In this document: piece by piece, positions 1 to 9,216 of the stretch | Layout of the letters: the number at the start of each line of letters is the position of its first letter | Numbering within the stretch: position 1 is the first letter of the stretch | Assembly: GCF_015353075.1 (NCBI RefSeq) | Contig: NZ_CP064187.1 | Coordinates: 682,001-746,000 of the forward strand | Source: Rhizobium sp. 007 | GTDB taxonomy: Bacteria; Pseudomonadota; Alphaproteobacteria; Rhizobiales; Rhizobiaceae | Length of the DNA stretch: 64,000 nucleotides | Direction of reading: 5' to 3' | The notes under the pieces: generated by a model | Told to the model about the DNA's origin: nothing | Databases searched by the model: none | Seen by the model: only the letters and a program-made list of their open reading frames with translations | Made by a program: the position numbers and the translations under genes

Positions 1-2
1 AT

Positions 3-395
3 TATGCCAGCGGTCCGCCCTTCGGCTGGCAGGAGAGCTTCATCAGCGCCTATGCATCCTCACATCCGTGGGAAGATTTTGCCGAGTGCTTTGCGCACTA
101 CCTCCATATCGTTGATACGCTGGAAACGGCCCGCGCCTTCGGCATCGCCATCGATCCCCGCGGCCATGAGGAAATGGCCTCGGAAGTGGATTTTAATCCA
201 TACAGGGCGGAAAGCGCTGAACAGCTCGTCAGCGCCTGGGTGCCGCTCAGCGTCGCGATCAACGCCATTCAGCGCAGCATGGGCCAGCCGGATTCCTATC
301 CCTTCGTGCTGTCGCGGGCTGTCGTCGCGAAGCTGGAATATCTGCACAAGCTCATTCAGGTCGCGTCTGCGATGTCGCGGAAGGCTGCGGCGTAG
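3..395 (+). CDS. putative zinc-binding metallopeptidase, C-terminal part (5' end outside window)
   Basis: The frame is open from the first bases, so the start and the N-terminal zinc-ribbon and any HExxH motif lie upstream of the window. The visible 130 residues include HPWEDFAECFAHYLHI followed by a helical tail that ends in an alanine-rich stretch. This HPxEDFAExxAHYLHIxDTLETA pattern matches, from memory, the C-terminal half of the conserved 'putative zinc-binding metallopeptidase' family (Peptidase_Mx-like) common in Rhizobiales. The catalytic activity of the family is not well established, so a hydrolytic role is inference. A palindromic repeat begins one base after the stop codon. Confidence 0.7.
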   Translation, partial: YASGPPFGWQESFISAYASSHPWEDFAECFAHYLHIVDTLETARAFGIAIDPRGHEEMASEVDFNPYRAESAEQLVSAWVPLSVAINAIQRSMGQPDSYPFVLSRAVVAKLEYLHKLIQVASAMSRKAAA

Positions 396-476
396 CCCCT
401 CATCCGCCTGCCGGAGCCCTTCTCCCCGACGGGGGAAGGGCCATGCGGTTGACGCGGGGACAGGACAGGTGAGGGG
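396..476. repeat. GC-rich palindromic intergenic repeat (rhizobial type)
   Basis: About 80 bases between two convergent genes. The outer ends are CCCCTCATCC (396-405) and GGTGAGGGG (468-476), and an inner stem pairs CCCTTCTCCCC with GGGGGAAGGG around 417-440. The same design (outer CCCCTCA/TGAGGGG, inner C-rich/G-rich stem) recurs at 31117-31199 in this window. Such elements are abundant between genes in Rhizobium. It may also act as a transcription stop between the convergent genes, but there is no clear T-run. Confidence 0.6.
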
Positions 477-502
477 TAGTCGCCAGCATTGATTTGAAAG
501 GC

Positions 503-3415
503 CTAAGCCCGCTTCGTCAGTGGAAAACGTTCCTTCAGCAGGCGCAGCACGGAATCGGAGCCCATCGGCGGGCCGAAGAGGTAGCTTTGCCCGTAGCTGC
601 AGCCCATCTTGGCGAGCTCGATGGCATCCTCGTTGGATTCGATGCCTTCGGCGACCACCTGCATCCCCAACTCGCGCGCCATGGAGATGACCGACCTTAG
701 AATGGTTGCCTTCTTGTCGCTGTCATCGCGAACGAGCGCTTTGTCGAGCTTGATCGTGTCGAAGGGGAAGCGGGTAAGATAGGCAAGCGACGAGTAGCCC
801 GTGCCGAAGTCGTCGAGCGCCAGTCCGAGGCCAGCTTCCTTGAGCTTCTGCAGCACGAGCCGTGCCTGTTCCGGATTTTCCATGACCATGGATTCCGTCA
901 GCTCCAGCTTCAGGCGCGACGGCTCGCAATGAGTCTTCGAAAGAACTGAGCGCACGTCGTCATAGAGTTCGTTGTTGAGGAGCTGCACGCTCGACAGGTT
1001 GATCGAGACGAAGATCGGCAGCTCGCCGGTCTGGTTCTGCCAGGCCATCAGGTCGCTGGTCGCCTGTTCGAGCGCGAACATGCCGAGCGGACCGATGATG
1101 TCCGAGGCCTCGGCTATCGGGATGAATTCGGACGGCGGGATGTTGCCGCGCTTCGGATGCTCCCAGCGCATCAGCGCCTCGAAACCGGCAATCTCGACAT
1201 CCTCCAGCCGCGCGATCGGCTGGTAGACCATCGAGAGCTCCTTGCGCTCGATGGCGCGGCGGAGATCGGATTCGAGCTGCAGGCGGTCGGCGCCGAAATC
1301 GCGGAAGGCGGGGCGGAAGGGTTCGACGCGGTTGCCGCCGGCGCGCTTAGCGCGATACATGGCAAGCTCGGCATCGCTCAGCATTCCGGCTGCGTTTTCC
1401 TGCTGGTCTACCCAGGAGGCGAGACCGATCGAGGCCGTCAGAATAATTTCGCGATTGCCGAAATTGATCGGCACCATGATCGCCTTGCTGACGGCATCAG
1501 CAAAATCGGCGACCTTCGTCGGATCGCGCTCGGAAACGAGAATGAGACCGAACTGGTCGCCCGCAAGGCGCGCCAGCGTATCCTGCGGCTTCAGCAGGCG
1601 ACGCAGGCGGCGGGTCAGCGCGATCAGAATGTTGTCGCCGGCTGCGACGCCAAGCGAATCGTTCACCAGCTTGTAGCGGTCGATATCGATCACCATCACC
1701 GTCGGCCTGAGCGTTTCGCCGCCGGGCGCAAGCGCCAGCACCGATTGCAGGCGGTCGATGAAGAGCTGGCGGTTCGGCAGGCCCGTGAGATTGTCGTGCA
1801 GTGCATCATGCAGCAGCCGCTCGACGGAATTCTTCTGCTCGGTGACGTCTACGATCGTGCCGACGCAGCGGATGATCTCGCCGTTCGAGCCGAGCACCGG
1901 CCGCGCGCGGATCAGCAGCCAATGGAAATGCCCGTCCTCGGCGCGGATGCGGAACTCGTGGTTCAGCCGTCCGCGACGATGTTCGAGCAGCACGTCCAGC
2001 GTCGCGCGGAATCGGTCGCGGTCGTCCGGGTGAAGCCGCGGCAGCCAGTTGCGGGCTGCGCCATGCATGGTCCCCGGCGACAAGCCCAGCTTGATGGAAA
2101 CATCCGGGATGGTGACGACGCGGTCGCGCGCCACGTCCCAGTCCCACACCATGTCGCCGGAGCCGGTCAGCGCCAGAGACTGGCGTTCGAGATCGGAAAA
2201 CAGACCCTGCTGAAAGGCGCCGCCCGCAAAGGCGTGCTGCATCACCGTAAAACCGATCAGCAGAACGATGAGGACGAGGCCGCCGCCGAGCGCCGGCTGG
2301 ATGATGTCGTTGTCGAGCCGGCCGGTAACGGTCAGCCAAGCCCCGAATATCCACACCAGGATCAGCGCCCAGGCAGGCACCAGCAGGATGGCGCGGTCGT
2401 AGCGGTTGAAGCCGAGATAGATGATGAGCACGATGCCCATCGTCGCCGTCAGCGCGAAGGAAAGTCGCGCAATACCGGAGGCGATCGACGGATCATAGAT
2501 CGCGACACCGAAGAGCAAAGCCAGGCCGAGCACCCAGGCAAGCGTCGCATAGCCGAGATGCGTGTGCCAGCGGTTGAGGTTCAGATAGGTGAACAGGAAG
2601 ATCACGAAACTCGACGCCAGCGCCACTTCCGCGCAGGCGCGCCATATTCGTTGGTCCGCCGAGGCGACGCTGACGAGTTTGCCGAGGAAACCGAAGTCGA
2701 CGCAGATGTAGCCGAGCACCGCCCAGGCAAGTGCCGCCGTTGCCGGCAGCATCGAGGTTCCCTTGACCACGAAGAGGATCGTCAGGAACACGGCCAGAAG
2801 TCCGGCAATCCCGAGCACGATGCCGCGGTAGAGCGTGAAGGCGTTGATTGTGTCCTTGTAAGCGTCCGGCTCCCACAGGTAGATCTGCGGCAGGTCGGGC
2901 GTCGCAAGCTCGGCCACGAAGGTGATGACAGCGCCGGGGTTCAGAGTGATGCGGAAGACGTCGGCCTCGTCGCTCGGCTGGCGGTCGAGCGCAAAGCCCT
3001 CGCTCGGCGTGATCGCCATGATGCGCTGCGAGCCGAGGTCCGGCCAGAAAAGCTTGGAATTCACGAGGCGGAAATGCGGAGCGACGATGACGCGCTCGAG
3101 CTGTTCTTCCGAGACGTTGGCGAGCGCAAAGACGGCCCAGTCGCCCTGGTGGTTTTCGGAGCTGGCACGCACCTCGATGCGCCGGCGGATGCCGTCTGCG
3201 CCTGCGGCCGTCGAGACCTGGAAGGCCTCGCCCTGATTGGCATAGATTTCCGTCGTCGCGGTCAAATCGAGCGCGGTGTCGTCGCGGGAAATCTTCACGG
3301 GTTCCGCCGCCTGCGCAACGCCTGCAGCCAATGCAAGCATCGACAGGAAAAGAGCTGCGATCACCGCGATCAATCGGCCGGACGGTGATTTGGGCAGCAT
3401 GCGGTTCGTGGTCAT
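503..3415 (-). CDS. membrane PAS-GGDEF-EAL protein, probable c-di-GMP phosphodiesterase
   Basis: 970 residues. A signal peptide (about 1-37) is followed by a periplasmic sensor region (about 40-190), seven or eight membrane spans (about 195-395), a PAS fold (about 410-528), a GGDEF domain (about 535-700) and an EAL domain (about 715-955). The GGDEF signature is degraded to AGDQF (618-622), so cyclase activity is doubtful. The EAL domain keeps E746-A-L, N806, E838, D868-D869, K889 and E923, the residues needed for cyclic-di-GMP hydrolysis. The likely job is sensing a periplasmic signal and breaking down c-di-GMP. Its ATG overlaps the stop of the acetyltransferase gene by four bases, making it the last gene of the thrC operon. 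Confidence 0.88.
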   Translation of the reverse strand: MTTNRMLPKSPSGRLIAVIAALFLSMLALAAGVAQAAEPVKISRDDTALDLTATTEIYANQGEAFQVSTAAGADGIRRRIEVRASSENHQGDWAVFALANVSEEQLERVIVAPHFRLVNSKLFWPDLGSQRIMAITPSEGFALDRQPSDEADVFRITLNPGAVITFVAELATPDLPQIYLWEPDAYKDTINAFTLYRGIVLGIAGLLAVFLTILFVVKGTSMLPATAALAWAVLGYICVDFGFLGKLVSVASADQRIWRACAEVALASSFVIFLFTYLNLNRWHTHLGYATLAWVLGLALLFGVAIYDPSIASGIARLSFALTATMGIVLIIYLGFNRYDRAILLVPAWALILVWIFGAWLTVTGRLDNDIIQPALGGGLVLIVLLIGFTVMQHAFAGGAFQQGLFSDLERQSLALTGSGDMVWDWDVARDRVVTIPDVSIKLGLSPGTMHGAARNWLPRLHPDDRDRFRATLDVLLEHRRGRLNHEFRIRAEDGHFHWLLIRARPVLGSNGEIIRCVGTIVDVTEQKNSVERLLHDALHDNLTGLPNRQLFIDRLQSVLALAPGGETLRPTVMVIDIDRYKLVNDSLGVAAGDNILIALTRRLRRLLKPQDTLARLAGDQFGLILVSERDPTKVADFADAVSKAIMVPINFGNREIILTASIGLASWVDQQENAAGMLSDAELAMYRAKRAGGNRVEPFRPAFRDFGADRLQLESDLRRAIERKELSMVYQPIARLEDVEIAGFEALMRWEHPKRGNIPPSEFIPIAEASDIIGPLGMFALEQATSDLMAWQNQTGELPIFVSINLSSVQLLNNELYDDVRSVLSKTHCEPSRLKLELTESMVMENPEQARLVLQKLKEAGLGLALDDFGTGYSSLAYLTRFPFDTIKLDKALVRDDSDKKATILRSVISMARELGMQVVAEGIESNEDAIELAKMGCSYGQSYLFGPPMGSDSVLRLLKERFPLTKRA

Positions 3416-4026
3416 CGGCTGTCGGTTTTCCTGCCTGTATCCGTATCGGTGGCAAGCAGTGAATACATCACGTGGTCATGCCACTGACCGTTTATTTTCA
3501 AGTATCCGCGCAGATAGCCTTCCCGCTGAAACCCGGCTTTCTCAAGCAGGCGAATGCTTCGTGCGTTCTCCGGAATACAGGCTGCCTCGATACGGTGCAA
3601 CTCAAGCCCTGCGAAGATATAGGGTATAACCAACTGAAGTGCGGCGAACATATGGCCTTGGCCGGCATGCTTCTCGCCCATCCAGTAGCCGATCATGCAG
3701 CTCTGCGCCGCGCCGCGGCGGATATAGCCGATCGTGATCCCGCCGAGCAGTTCCATGTCTGGTTTTAGGAACAGGAACAGCGGGATCGCCTGGCCGGACG
3801 CGTACTCCTGCTTGCCGCGGATGACGCGGGCGCGATAGGCGCCCTCTGTCAGCTCGTCGCGACGCCATGTCGGTTCCCAGGGCTCCAGGAACTTGCGGCT
3901 GGCGGAGCGCAGCTTGTGCCACTGGTTGAAATCCTGATAGCGCGGAAGTCTCAGCGCATAGCGGTCGTTCTCGAGCTCCACCGCCTCCGGCTGCCGCGAC
4001 AGGAATCGAAAAACCGATTTTGGCAT
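3412..4026 (-). CDS. GNAT-family N-acetyltransferase, RimJ/RimL-like
   Basis: 204 residues. The C-terminal half carries the GNAT acetyl-CoA fold: GYWMGEKHAGQGHMFAAL (about 127-144) fits the acetyl-CoA loop and EAACIPENARSIRLLEKAGF (about 158-177) is the typical N-S-xRLLEKxGF motif of the RimJ/RimL group that acetylates ribosomal-protein N termini or small amines. The natural substrate cannot be read from sequence. It lies 28 bases after the M16 peptidase gene and overlaps the GGDEF/EAL gene by ATGA, so it is the third gene of the operon. Many rhizobial thrC-M16 loci carry an acetyltransferase in this place, from memory. Confidence 0.85.
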   Translation of the reverse strand: MPKSVFRFLSRQPEAVELENDRYALRLPRYQDFNQWHKLRSASRKFLEPWEPTWRRDELTEGAYRARVIRGKQEYASGQAIPLFLFLKPDMELLGGITIGYIRRGAAQSCMIGYWMGEKHAGQGHMFAALQLVIPYIFAGLELHRIEAACIPENARSIRLLEKAGFQREGYLRGYLKINGQWHDHVMYSLLATDTDTGRKTDSR

Positions 4027-4054
4027 CGATCACTCCCGGCAGATGGAACGCGGC

Positions 4055-5353
4055 TCAGCGGCTTGCAGTTTTCGACTGCGGCAGGGGAGCGGACAGCGAG
4101 GCGACGATATCTTCCGTCGGTGCCAGTTGCTCCAGCGGGCCGATTGCCGAAAGCGTCGGCACAGTGTCGAAGAACAGTCGGCCGGCGAGGTCGGTGAGTC
4201 GCTCGATGGTGATGCCCTCGAGCCGTTCCATCATTTCCTGATTGGAGATCGGGCCGCCGTAGAGCATCATCTGGCGGGCGATCTGGCCGGCACGGGCGGC
4301 AGGGCTTTCCTGTCCCATCAGAAGCTGTGCGCGGATCTGCGCGCGGGCACGCTCGATCTCCTTCTGCTCGATGAAGCCGGCCGACTTATGCAACTCGTCG
4401 ATGATCACCGGTACGAGTTCAGGAAGGTTCTCGCCGCCGGTTGCGGCATGGATGCCGAAGATGCCGGTGTCGGAAAAGCCCCAGTGGAAGGCATAGATCG
4501 AATAGCAGAGGCCGCGGATTTCGCGCACTTCCTGGAAGAGGCGGGAGGACATGCCGCCGCCGAGGATGTTGGCAAGGATCTGCGAACAGTAGAAGTCACG
4601 GGCATGATAGGCCTTGCCCTCGAAGCCGAGCAGGATCTGCGCGTCCATCAGGTCGCGCGTCTCGCGCACGCTGCCGCCGATATAGCGGGCGGTCTCGATG
4701 ACCGGCGGCGCGCTCGGCGCGGTCGGCAGGCTCGCGAAGCGCTGTTCCACCATGCGCACGAATTCGTCGTGATCGACTGCACCGGCGGCAACGACGAACA
4801 TGCGATCGGTCGTATAGTTGCGGCCGAGATAGTTGCGGATCTGTTGCGGCGAGAAGGAGACGACGGTCTCCGGCGTGCCGAGGATGGCGCGGCCGAGCGT
4901 CTGGTTGCGATAGGCGGTTTCGGAAAACTTGTCGAAGACCACGTCGTCTGGCGTGTCGTTCGCCGCATTGATCTCCTGCAGGATCACCTGCTTCTCGCGT
5001 TCGAGCTCGTCTTCCTCGAAGGCCGATTCGGTCAGGATGTCGGCGAGAATATCGACGGCGAGCGGCACGTAATCCTTCAGCACGCGGGCGTAGTAGGACG
5101 TCGTTTCGGTCGAGGTGGCCGCGTTCACTTCGCCGCCCACATCCTCGATTTCCTCGGCGATGTCGCGGGCCGAGCGGCGTGCGGTACCCTTGAAAGCCAT
5201 GTGTTCGAGCAGGTGGGCTATGCCATGCTCGTCTTCCGTTTCGTTGCGCGAACCCGATTTGATCCAGACGCCCAGAGCGACGCTTTCAAGATGCGGCATG
5301 GTCTGGGTTACTACTGTCAGCCCGGATTTGAGCCGGGTGCACTCAACTGTCAT
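4055..5353 (-). CDS. M16-family zinc metallopeptidase (processing-peptidase-like)
   Basis: 432 residues, the usual length for the single-chain bacterial M16B peptidases related to the mitochondrial processing peptidase beta subunit. The inverted zinc motif HLLEH (H47, E50, H51) is intact in the sequence DEHGIAHLLEHMAFKG, and the C-terminal half has the inactive M16 repeat with a glycine-rich GGGMSSRLF segment (around 250). No signal peptide is visible, so it is probably cytoplasmic; its substrates are unknown. The ATG lies 25 bases after the thrC stop, and the thrC-M16 pairing is widely conserved in alphaproteobacteria. Confidence 0.9.
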   Translation of the reverse strand: MTVECTRLKSGLTVVTQTMPHLESVALGVWIKSGSRNETEDEHGIAHLLEHMAFKGTARRSARDIAEEIEDVGGEVNAATSTETTSYYARVLKDYVPLAVDILADILTESAFEEDELEREKQVILQEINAANDTPDDVVFDKFSETAYRNQTLGRAILGTPETVVSFSPQQIRNYLGRNYTTDRMFVVAAGAVDHDEFVRMVEQRFASLPTAPSAPPVIETARYIGGSVRETRDLMDAQILLGFEGKAYHARDFYCSQILANILGGGMSSRLFQEVREIRGLCYSIYAFHWGFSDTGIFGIHAATGGENLPELVPVIIDELHKSAGFIEQKEIERARAQIRAQLLMGQESPAARAGQIARQMMLYGGPISNQEMMERLEGITIERLTDLAGRLFFDTVPTLSAIGPLEQLAPTEDIVASLSAPLPQSKTASR

Positions 5354-5378
5354 TGGCTATCTTTCTGCGCCTGCCGCA

Positions 5379-6779
5379 TCACGTCCGGGCGTGCTTGCCG
5401 ATAAAACCTTCAACGGCCTTAAGTTCCGGATCGACGACTTGGAAGCGCTCCTCCTTAAGCATCAGTCCAGCAAGCCACGTCGGAAGCGCCGGGTCAATAC
5501 CGGAGGCGGATTTTACCGCGGCGGGGAATTTTGCCGGGTGCGCGGTCGCAAGCGTCACCATCGGAGTGTTCGGCTTGTCGTGCTTGGCGGCAACGAAGAC
5601 GCCGATTGCCGAATGCGGGTCGAGAAGGTAGCCGGTTTCGGCGTAGGTATTCTTGATCGTCTGCGCCACCTGCTTCTCGCTGGCGCGGCCGGCGCGGAAG
5701 TCCTTCTTGATGGCGGCAAGCGCCTTCGGCGCGATCTCGAAGCCATTCGACTGCTTCAGGCTGTCCATCGCATGGCGCACCTTGGAAGCGTCCCGATCAT
5801 AGGCTTCGAAAAGCAGGCGCTCGAAATTCGAGGAAATCTGAATGTCCATCGACGGCGAGGTCGTCGCCTTGACCTTCTTCATGTCGTAGCGGCCGGTCTT
5901 CATCGTGCGGGCGAGGATGTCGTTCTCGTTGGTCGCGATCACCAGCTTGCCGATCGGCAGGCCCATGCGTTTGGCCGCATAGCCCGCGAAAATGTCGCCG
6001 AAATTGCCGGTCGGTACCGTAAACGAAATCTTACGATCGGGCCCGCCGAGTGTGATCGCCGTCGTGAAGTAATAGACGATCTGGGCCATGATGCGCGCCC
6101 AGTTGATCGAGTTGACACCGGAAAGGCGAACCTTGTCGCGGAAGGCGGCGTCGTTGAACATCGCTTTGACGAGATTTTGGCAGTCGTCGAAATTGCCCTT
6201 GACCGCCAGCGCATGGACATTGGGAGCCGTCGAGGTCGTCATTTGCCGCTGCTGCACCGGCGAGATCTTGCCGTGCGGGAAGAGGATGAAAATATCGGTG
6301 CGCTCGCGGCCGGCGAAGGCGTCGATGGCCGCACCGCCCGTATCGCCCGACGTTGCGCCAATGATCGTCGCGCGCTCGCCCCGCTTTTCCAGCGCATAGT
6401 CCATCAGGCGTGCCAGAAGCTGCATCGCCACGTCCTTGAAGGCGAGCGTGGTGCCATGGAAAAGCTCCATGACGAAGCTGTTCGGTCCCGTCTGGACGAG
6501 CGGGGCGATCGCCGGATGGCGGAAGGTGCCGTAGGCCTCGTCGATCATCGCCCGGAATGTGGCGGCGGGGATTTCGTCGTTCGTAAAGGGCGATAGGATC
6601 GCAAACGCGATCTCCTGGTAGCTCTTGCCGCGCAGCGCCCGGATTTCCTTCTTGGAGAAATGCGGCCATTGCCGCGGGACATACAGGCCGCCGTCGCGCG
6701 CAAGACCCGTCAGCAACGCATCGCAAAAGCCGAGAGATGGGGCCTCGCCGCGGGTCGAGATATAGTCCACGTTCTTCAT
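5379..6779 (-). CDS. thrC: threonine synthase
   Basis: Converts O-phosphohomoserine to threonine with pyridoxal phosphate, the last step of threonine synthesis. The chosen start (ATG at 6779) gives MKNVDYISTRGEAPSLGF, the standard N terminus of this family, and a 466-residue product of normal length; the frame continues 42 codons upstream but that part has no resemblance to the family. The PLP lysine is K115 in HGTTLAFKDVAMQ, and the phosphate-binding glycine-rich ATSGDTGGAA segment follows. It heads a four-gene leftward operon with the M16 peptidase, the acetyltransferase and the PAS/GGDEF/EAL protein. Confidence 0.96.
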   Translation of the reverse strand: MKNVDYISTRGEAPSLGFCDALLTGLARDGGLYVPRQWPHFSKKEIRALRGKSYQEIAFAILSPFTNDEIPAATFRAMIDEAYGTFRHPAIAPLVQTGPNSFVMELFHGTTLAFKDVAMQLLARLMDYALEKRGERATIIGATSGDTGGAAIDAFAGRERTDIFILFPHGKISPVQQRQMTTSTAPNVHALAVKGNFDDCQNLVKAMFNDAAFRDKVRLSGVNSINWARIMAQIVYYFTTAITLGGPDRKISFTVPTGNFGDIFAGYAAKRMGLPIGKLVIATNENDILARTMKTGRYDMKKVKATTSPSMDIQISSNFERLLFEAYDRDASKVRHAMDSLKQSNGFEIAPKALAAIKKDFRAGRASEKQVAQTIKNTYAETGYLLDPHSAIGVFVAAKHDKPNTPMVTLATAHPAKFPAAVKSASGIDPALPTWLAGLMLKEERFQVVDPELKAVEGFIGKHART

Positions 6780-6979
6780 CCTTGACGTTATGGCCGGAGG
6801 AAATCCGGATAGAGGATCCAGGCGCCGAAGTTGCAGCAGATCGAAATGTGCGTCAAAACGGTGCTTACCCAATCGATTTTTCTTTGCGCCGCTGATATAG
6901 ACCATCGCAAACTGTCACGAAAGGCCCTGCAAGCAAGACTTCGGGCCTGCCAGAAACTTTGTAAGAGGGTGGAATAATC

Positions 6980-7627
6980 GTGTTCGGCAAAGTCTCGCGT
7001 CTCATCGTTTCCGTATCAGTCGCCGCTCTGCTTGCAAGCTGCAATTCGCTGGGCGTCGGCGGTGAAAGCAAGTCCGCCGAAGCGCCGGCCCAGCCAAACG
7101 GCAATGCCCAGATCATGCCGCTTGCGCCCGCCAATCCGTCTTCCAGCGACAAGCCGATCGGCACGGCGACCAACGTCCAAGGTACTGCGCAGCCGGTCGT
7201 GCAGGGCTCCTGCCCGCAGATTTTCATGAAGGATCAGGACGCGATCTTCCGCACCTATGCCAAGGGCAAGACGGGTGACAACAGCCAGATCGTCCATCAG
7301 GCGGCAATCGGGGACTACACGCGTCAGTGCACGCTGAACGAACAGAACCTGACGATGACTGTCGTGGCGCAGATCCGCCTGATCGCCGGCCCGGCCGGCG
7401 GCCCCGGCCGCGTCACGCTGCCGGTCCGGATCACCGCCTTCGACGGACAGGATGTGGTCACTTCGGAAGTGGTTCCGTTTACTGCCGAAATTCCGGCAGG
7501 GCAGACGGCCGCTCAGGTCCTCTTCCGCAAGGACGGCTTCAAGCTGCCCGTCGGCTCCGGCGCCCTGGTTCGCGTCAATATCGGTTTCGATCAGGGCCCG
7601 GCCGCGAAGACCAAGAAGAGCAGCTAA
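6980..7627 (+). CDS. conserved lipoprotein, unknown function
   Basis: 215 residues starting at GTG (6980), preceded by GAGGGTGG. A short signal peptide ends in the lipobox LLASC (C21), so the mature protein should be lipid-anchored, then comes a low-complexity Ala/Pro/Ser linker (about 30-70). The rest (about 75-205) is a compact domain with two cysteines (CPQIF, RQCTL) and a beta-rich pattern. I recognise it as a conserved rhizobial envelope lipoprotein without known role. It is transcribed divergently from thrC and converges on the HAD phosphatase. Confidence 0.8.
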   Translation: MFGKVSRLIVSVSVAALLASCNSLGVGGESKSAEAPAQPNGNAQIMPLAPANPSSSDKPIGTATNVQGTAQPVVQGSCPQIFMKDQDAIFRTYAKGKTGDNSQIVHQAAIGDYTRQCTLNEQNLTMTVVAQIRLIAGPAGGPGRVTLPVRITAFDGQDVVTSEVVPFTAEIPAGQTAAQVLFRKDGFKLPVGSGALVRVNIGFDQGPAAKTKKSS

Positions 7628-7646
7628 GAGCCGGCCTGTCCCTCTT

Positions 7647-8336
7647 TTAGAGAACGCCAGCCCATTCCGAAAGAGCATCAACGACGCCCGGCAGATCCTT
7701 CATCCGCGAGATGACCGTCTCCGCGCCGGCATCCGTCAGGCGGTCGGCGTGCGAGGAATAGGTATGTGATGCGCCGGTGAAGCCGATGACGCGCATGCCG
7801 GCATCGCGTGCCGCATGGATGCCATGGACAGAATCTTCCACGACGACCGTCTTCGACGGCGAGACTCCCATCGTCTCGGCGCCATGCAGGAAGATGTCCG
7901 GCTTCGGCTTGACGCGATCCGGCCCGAGATCTTTTGCGGAAAAGACGTTTGGAGCAAATAGCTCCTTCAGTCCCACCTTGCCAAGCATCATGTCGAGTCG
8001 GTGCGCGCTGGAATTCGAGCAGACGCAACGCTTCAGATCAAGGCGCGAGATGGCGAACTCGACGCCGGGAATGGCCTGCACGTCCCGTTCGAGGCGCAGG
8101 TCGAGCAGCTTTTCGGATTTGTCGAGCAGCGAGGCGGAAAGCGGAATGCTCGCTTCGCGTTCTACCTGCAGAAGAATGTTCTTCCAGGTCATGCCTGCGA
8201 AGCGCTCCGCCATCTCTTCGACGCTGATCGGATAGCCTGCGTCGGTCAGAAGCTTGGACTCCACATCCGCCGCTATGATTTCGGAATCGACCAGAACGCC
8301 GTCGCAGTCGAAGATAATGAGGTCGAAGCCGTCCAT
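7647..8336 (-). CDS. HAD-superfamily phosphatase (beta-phosphoglucomutase/CbbY-like)
   Basis: 229 residues. The first HAD motif is FDCDGVLVDSE with nucleophile D10 and acid/base D12. Motif II is CSNSS (about 107-111), motif III is the KPKPDIF lysine (about 143), and motif IV is VVVEDSVHGIHAA (about 162-174). The helical cap between motifs I and II places it in subclass IA with beta-phosphoglucomutase, phosphoglycolate phosphatase and CbbY types. Substrate is not predictable; a sugar phosphate is most likely. It stands alone, convergent with the upstream lipoprotein gene. Confidence 0.88.
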   Translation of the reverse strand: MDGFDLIIFDCDGVLVDSEIIAADVESKLLTDAGYPISVEEMAERFAGMTWKNILLQVEREASIPLSASLLDKSEKLLDLRLERDVQAIPGVEFAISRLDLKRCVCSNSSAHRLDMMLGKVGLKELFAPNVFSAKDLGPDRVKPKPDIFLHGAETMGVSPSKTVVVEDSVHGIHAARDAGMRVIGFTGASHTYSSHADRLTDAGAETVISRMKDLPGVVDALSEWAGVL

Positions 8337-8456
8337 GTACTCTCAAGCCTTGTTGGGGGATGATGCGACTTACACGATGGCCGTCGAAAGCTCAACCGGC
8401 ACGCCGGCATGGCTGGAATGCGCCGCGCGGGCGGCTCGCGGCTGACGTTTGGCGGC

Positions 8457-9143
8457 TCAGGCTTCCAGCGGAAAGAGCGACAGGAACTGCTGCTCGCCTT
8501 CGGGCGAAAAGATCACCGAGCGGCTTCCCGCCGTCCGCCGCGCCCAGCCCCTGTCGAAGAAAGTCGAAAGCAGCGCCTTGCCGAGACTGCCCGCCAGATG
8601 CGCGCGGCGCTCGCTCCAGTCGAGGCAAGAGCGGCAGAGCGGGCGGCGGGACGATTTGAGGCCGGAGACATCTATTCCGATGCATTGCAGCCGGCTCTCG
8701 CCTTTCGGGGTGACCGACAATCCTTCGCCGATTGCGTCGATCGCACCCGAAGCCATCAGACTGTCGAGCATGCGCACGCCGTAATCGCCGGCCAGATGGT
8801 CGTAGCAGATGCGCGCCTTGCGCAGCGCCGGTTCCTTCGGACCCGGCCGGTGGCGCAGATGTCCGCGGCTGGCGGCGAAACCCATCATGCTCTCGATCAG
8901 CAGGGCAGTTGCTTCGTCTGCGAGTGTGAAATAGCGGTGGCGGCCCTGCTTTCGCTGAGTAAGCAGGCCGCCGGTTTCGAGCTTGGCGAGATGCGTGCTC
9001 GCCGTCTGAAGGGTGATGCCACCCACTTCCGCAAGCTCGGTCGCCGTCAAGGCCCGGCCGCCCGACAGCGCAGCCAGCATGTTGGCGCGGGCAGGATCGC
9101 CGATCAGCGCTCCGATCTGGGCAATATCCGGTCCTTCTTTCAT
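8457..9143 (-). CDS. ArsR-family winged-helix transcriptional regulator
   Basis: 228 residues from ATG 9143, chosen because GATCGAAG lies just upstream; an ATG 33 bases earlier would add residues unlike the family. A winged helix occupies about 10-85, with recognition helix TLQTASTHLAKLETGGLL and wing KQGRHRYFTL. The longer C-terminal half contains LCRSCLDWSERRAHLAGSLG and is shared by the two-domain ArsR group that often controls a small neighbouring enzyme. It faces the two small ferredoxin-like-fold genes at 9217-9890 across a gap with two dyads, so it very likely represses them. Its ligand is unknown. Confidence 0.88.
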   Translation of the reverse strand: MKEGPDIAQIGALIGDPARANMLAALSGGRALTATELAEVGGITLQTASTHLAKLETGGLLTQRKQGRHRYFTLADEATALLIESMMGFAASRGHLRHRPGPKEPALRKARICYDHLAGDYGVRMLDSLMASGAIDAIGEGLSVTPKGESRLQCIGIDVSGLKSSRRPLCRSCLDWSERRAHLAGSLGKALLSTFFDRGWARRTAGSRSVIFSPEGEQQFLSLFPLEA

Positions 9144-9144
9144 A

Positions 9145-9180
9145 CTTCGATCGTAACCGAAGCATTGTCGTCGCACAATG
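9145..9180. promoter_or_regulatory. two adjacent inverted repeats, probable ArsR-type operator
   Basis: In the 73-base gap between the ArsR gene and the NIPSNAP gene lie two neighbouring dyads: CTTCG-N8-CGAAG (9145-9162) and CATTGT-N6-ACAATG (9163-9180). Either could be the regulator's binding site; the second has perfect six-base arms. Assignment to this regulator rests on position only. Confidence 0.45.
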
Positions 9181-9216
9181 TGCGAAAACGCCTTTCACAA
9201 GCAAAGGAGAAAAGTG

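Noticed and set aside
396..476. CRISPR-like repeat
   Set aside because: Only isolated palindromic elements occur; there are no regularly spaced direct repeats with spacers anywhere in the window.
1157..3388. 743-codon open frame on the plus strand
   Set aside because: It is antisense to the PAS/GGDEF/EAL gene, whose domains are clear; the antisense product has no recognisable domain and is an artefact of GC-rich codon use.
4043..5404. 453-codon plus-strand frame
   Set aside because: Shadow of the M16 peptidase gene, which has HLLEH and normal length.
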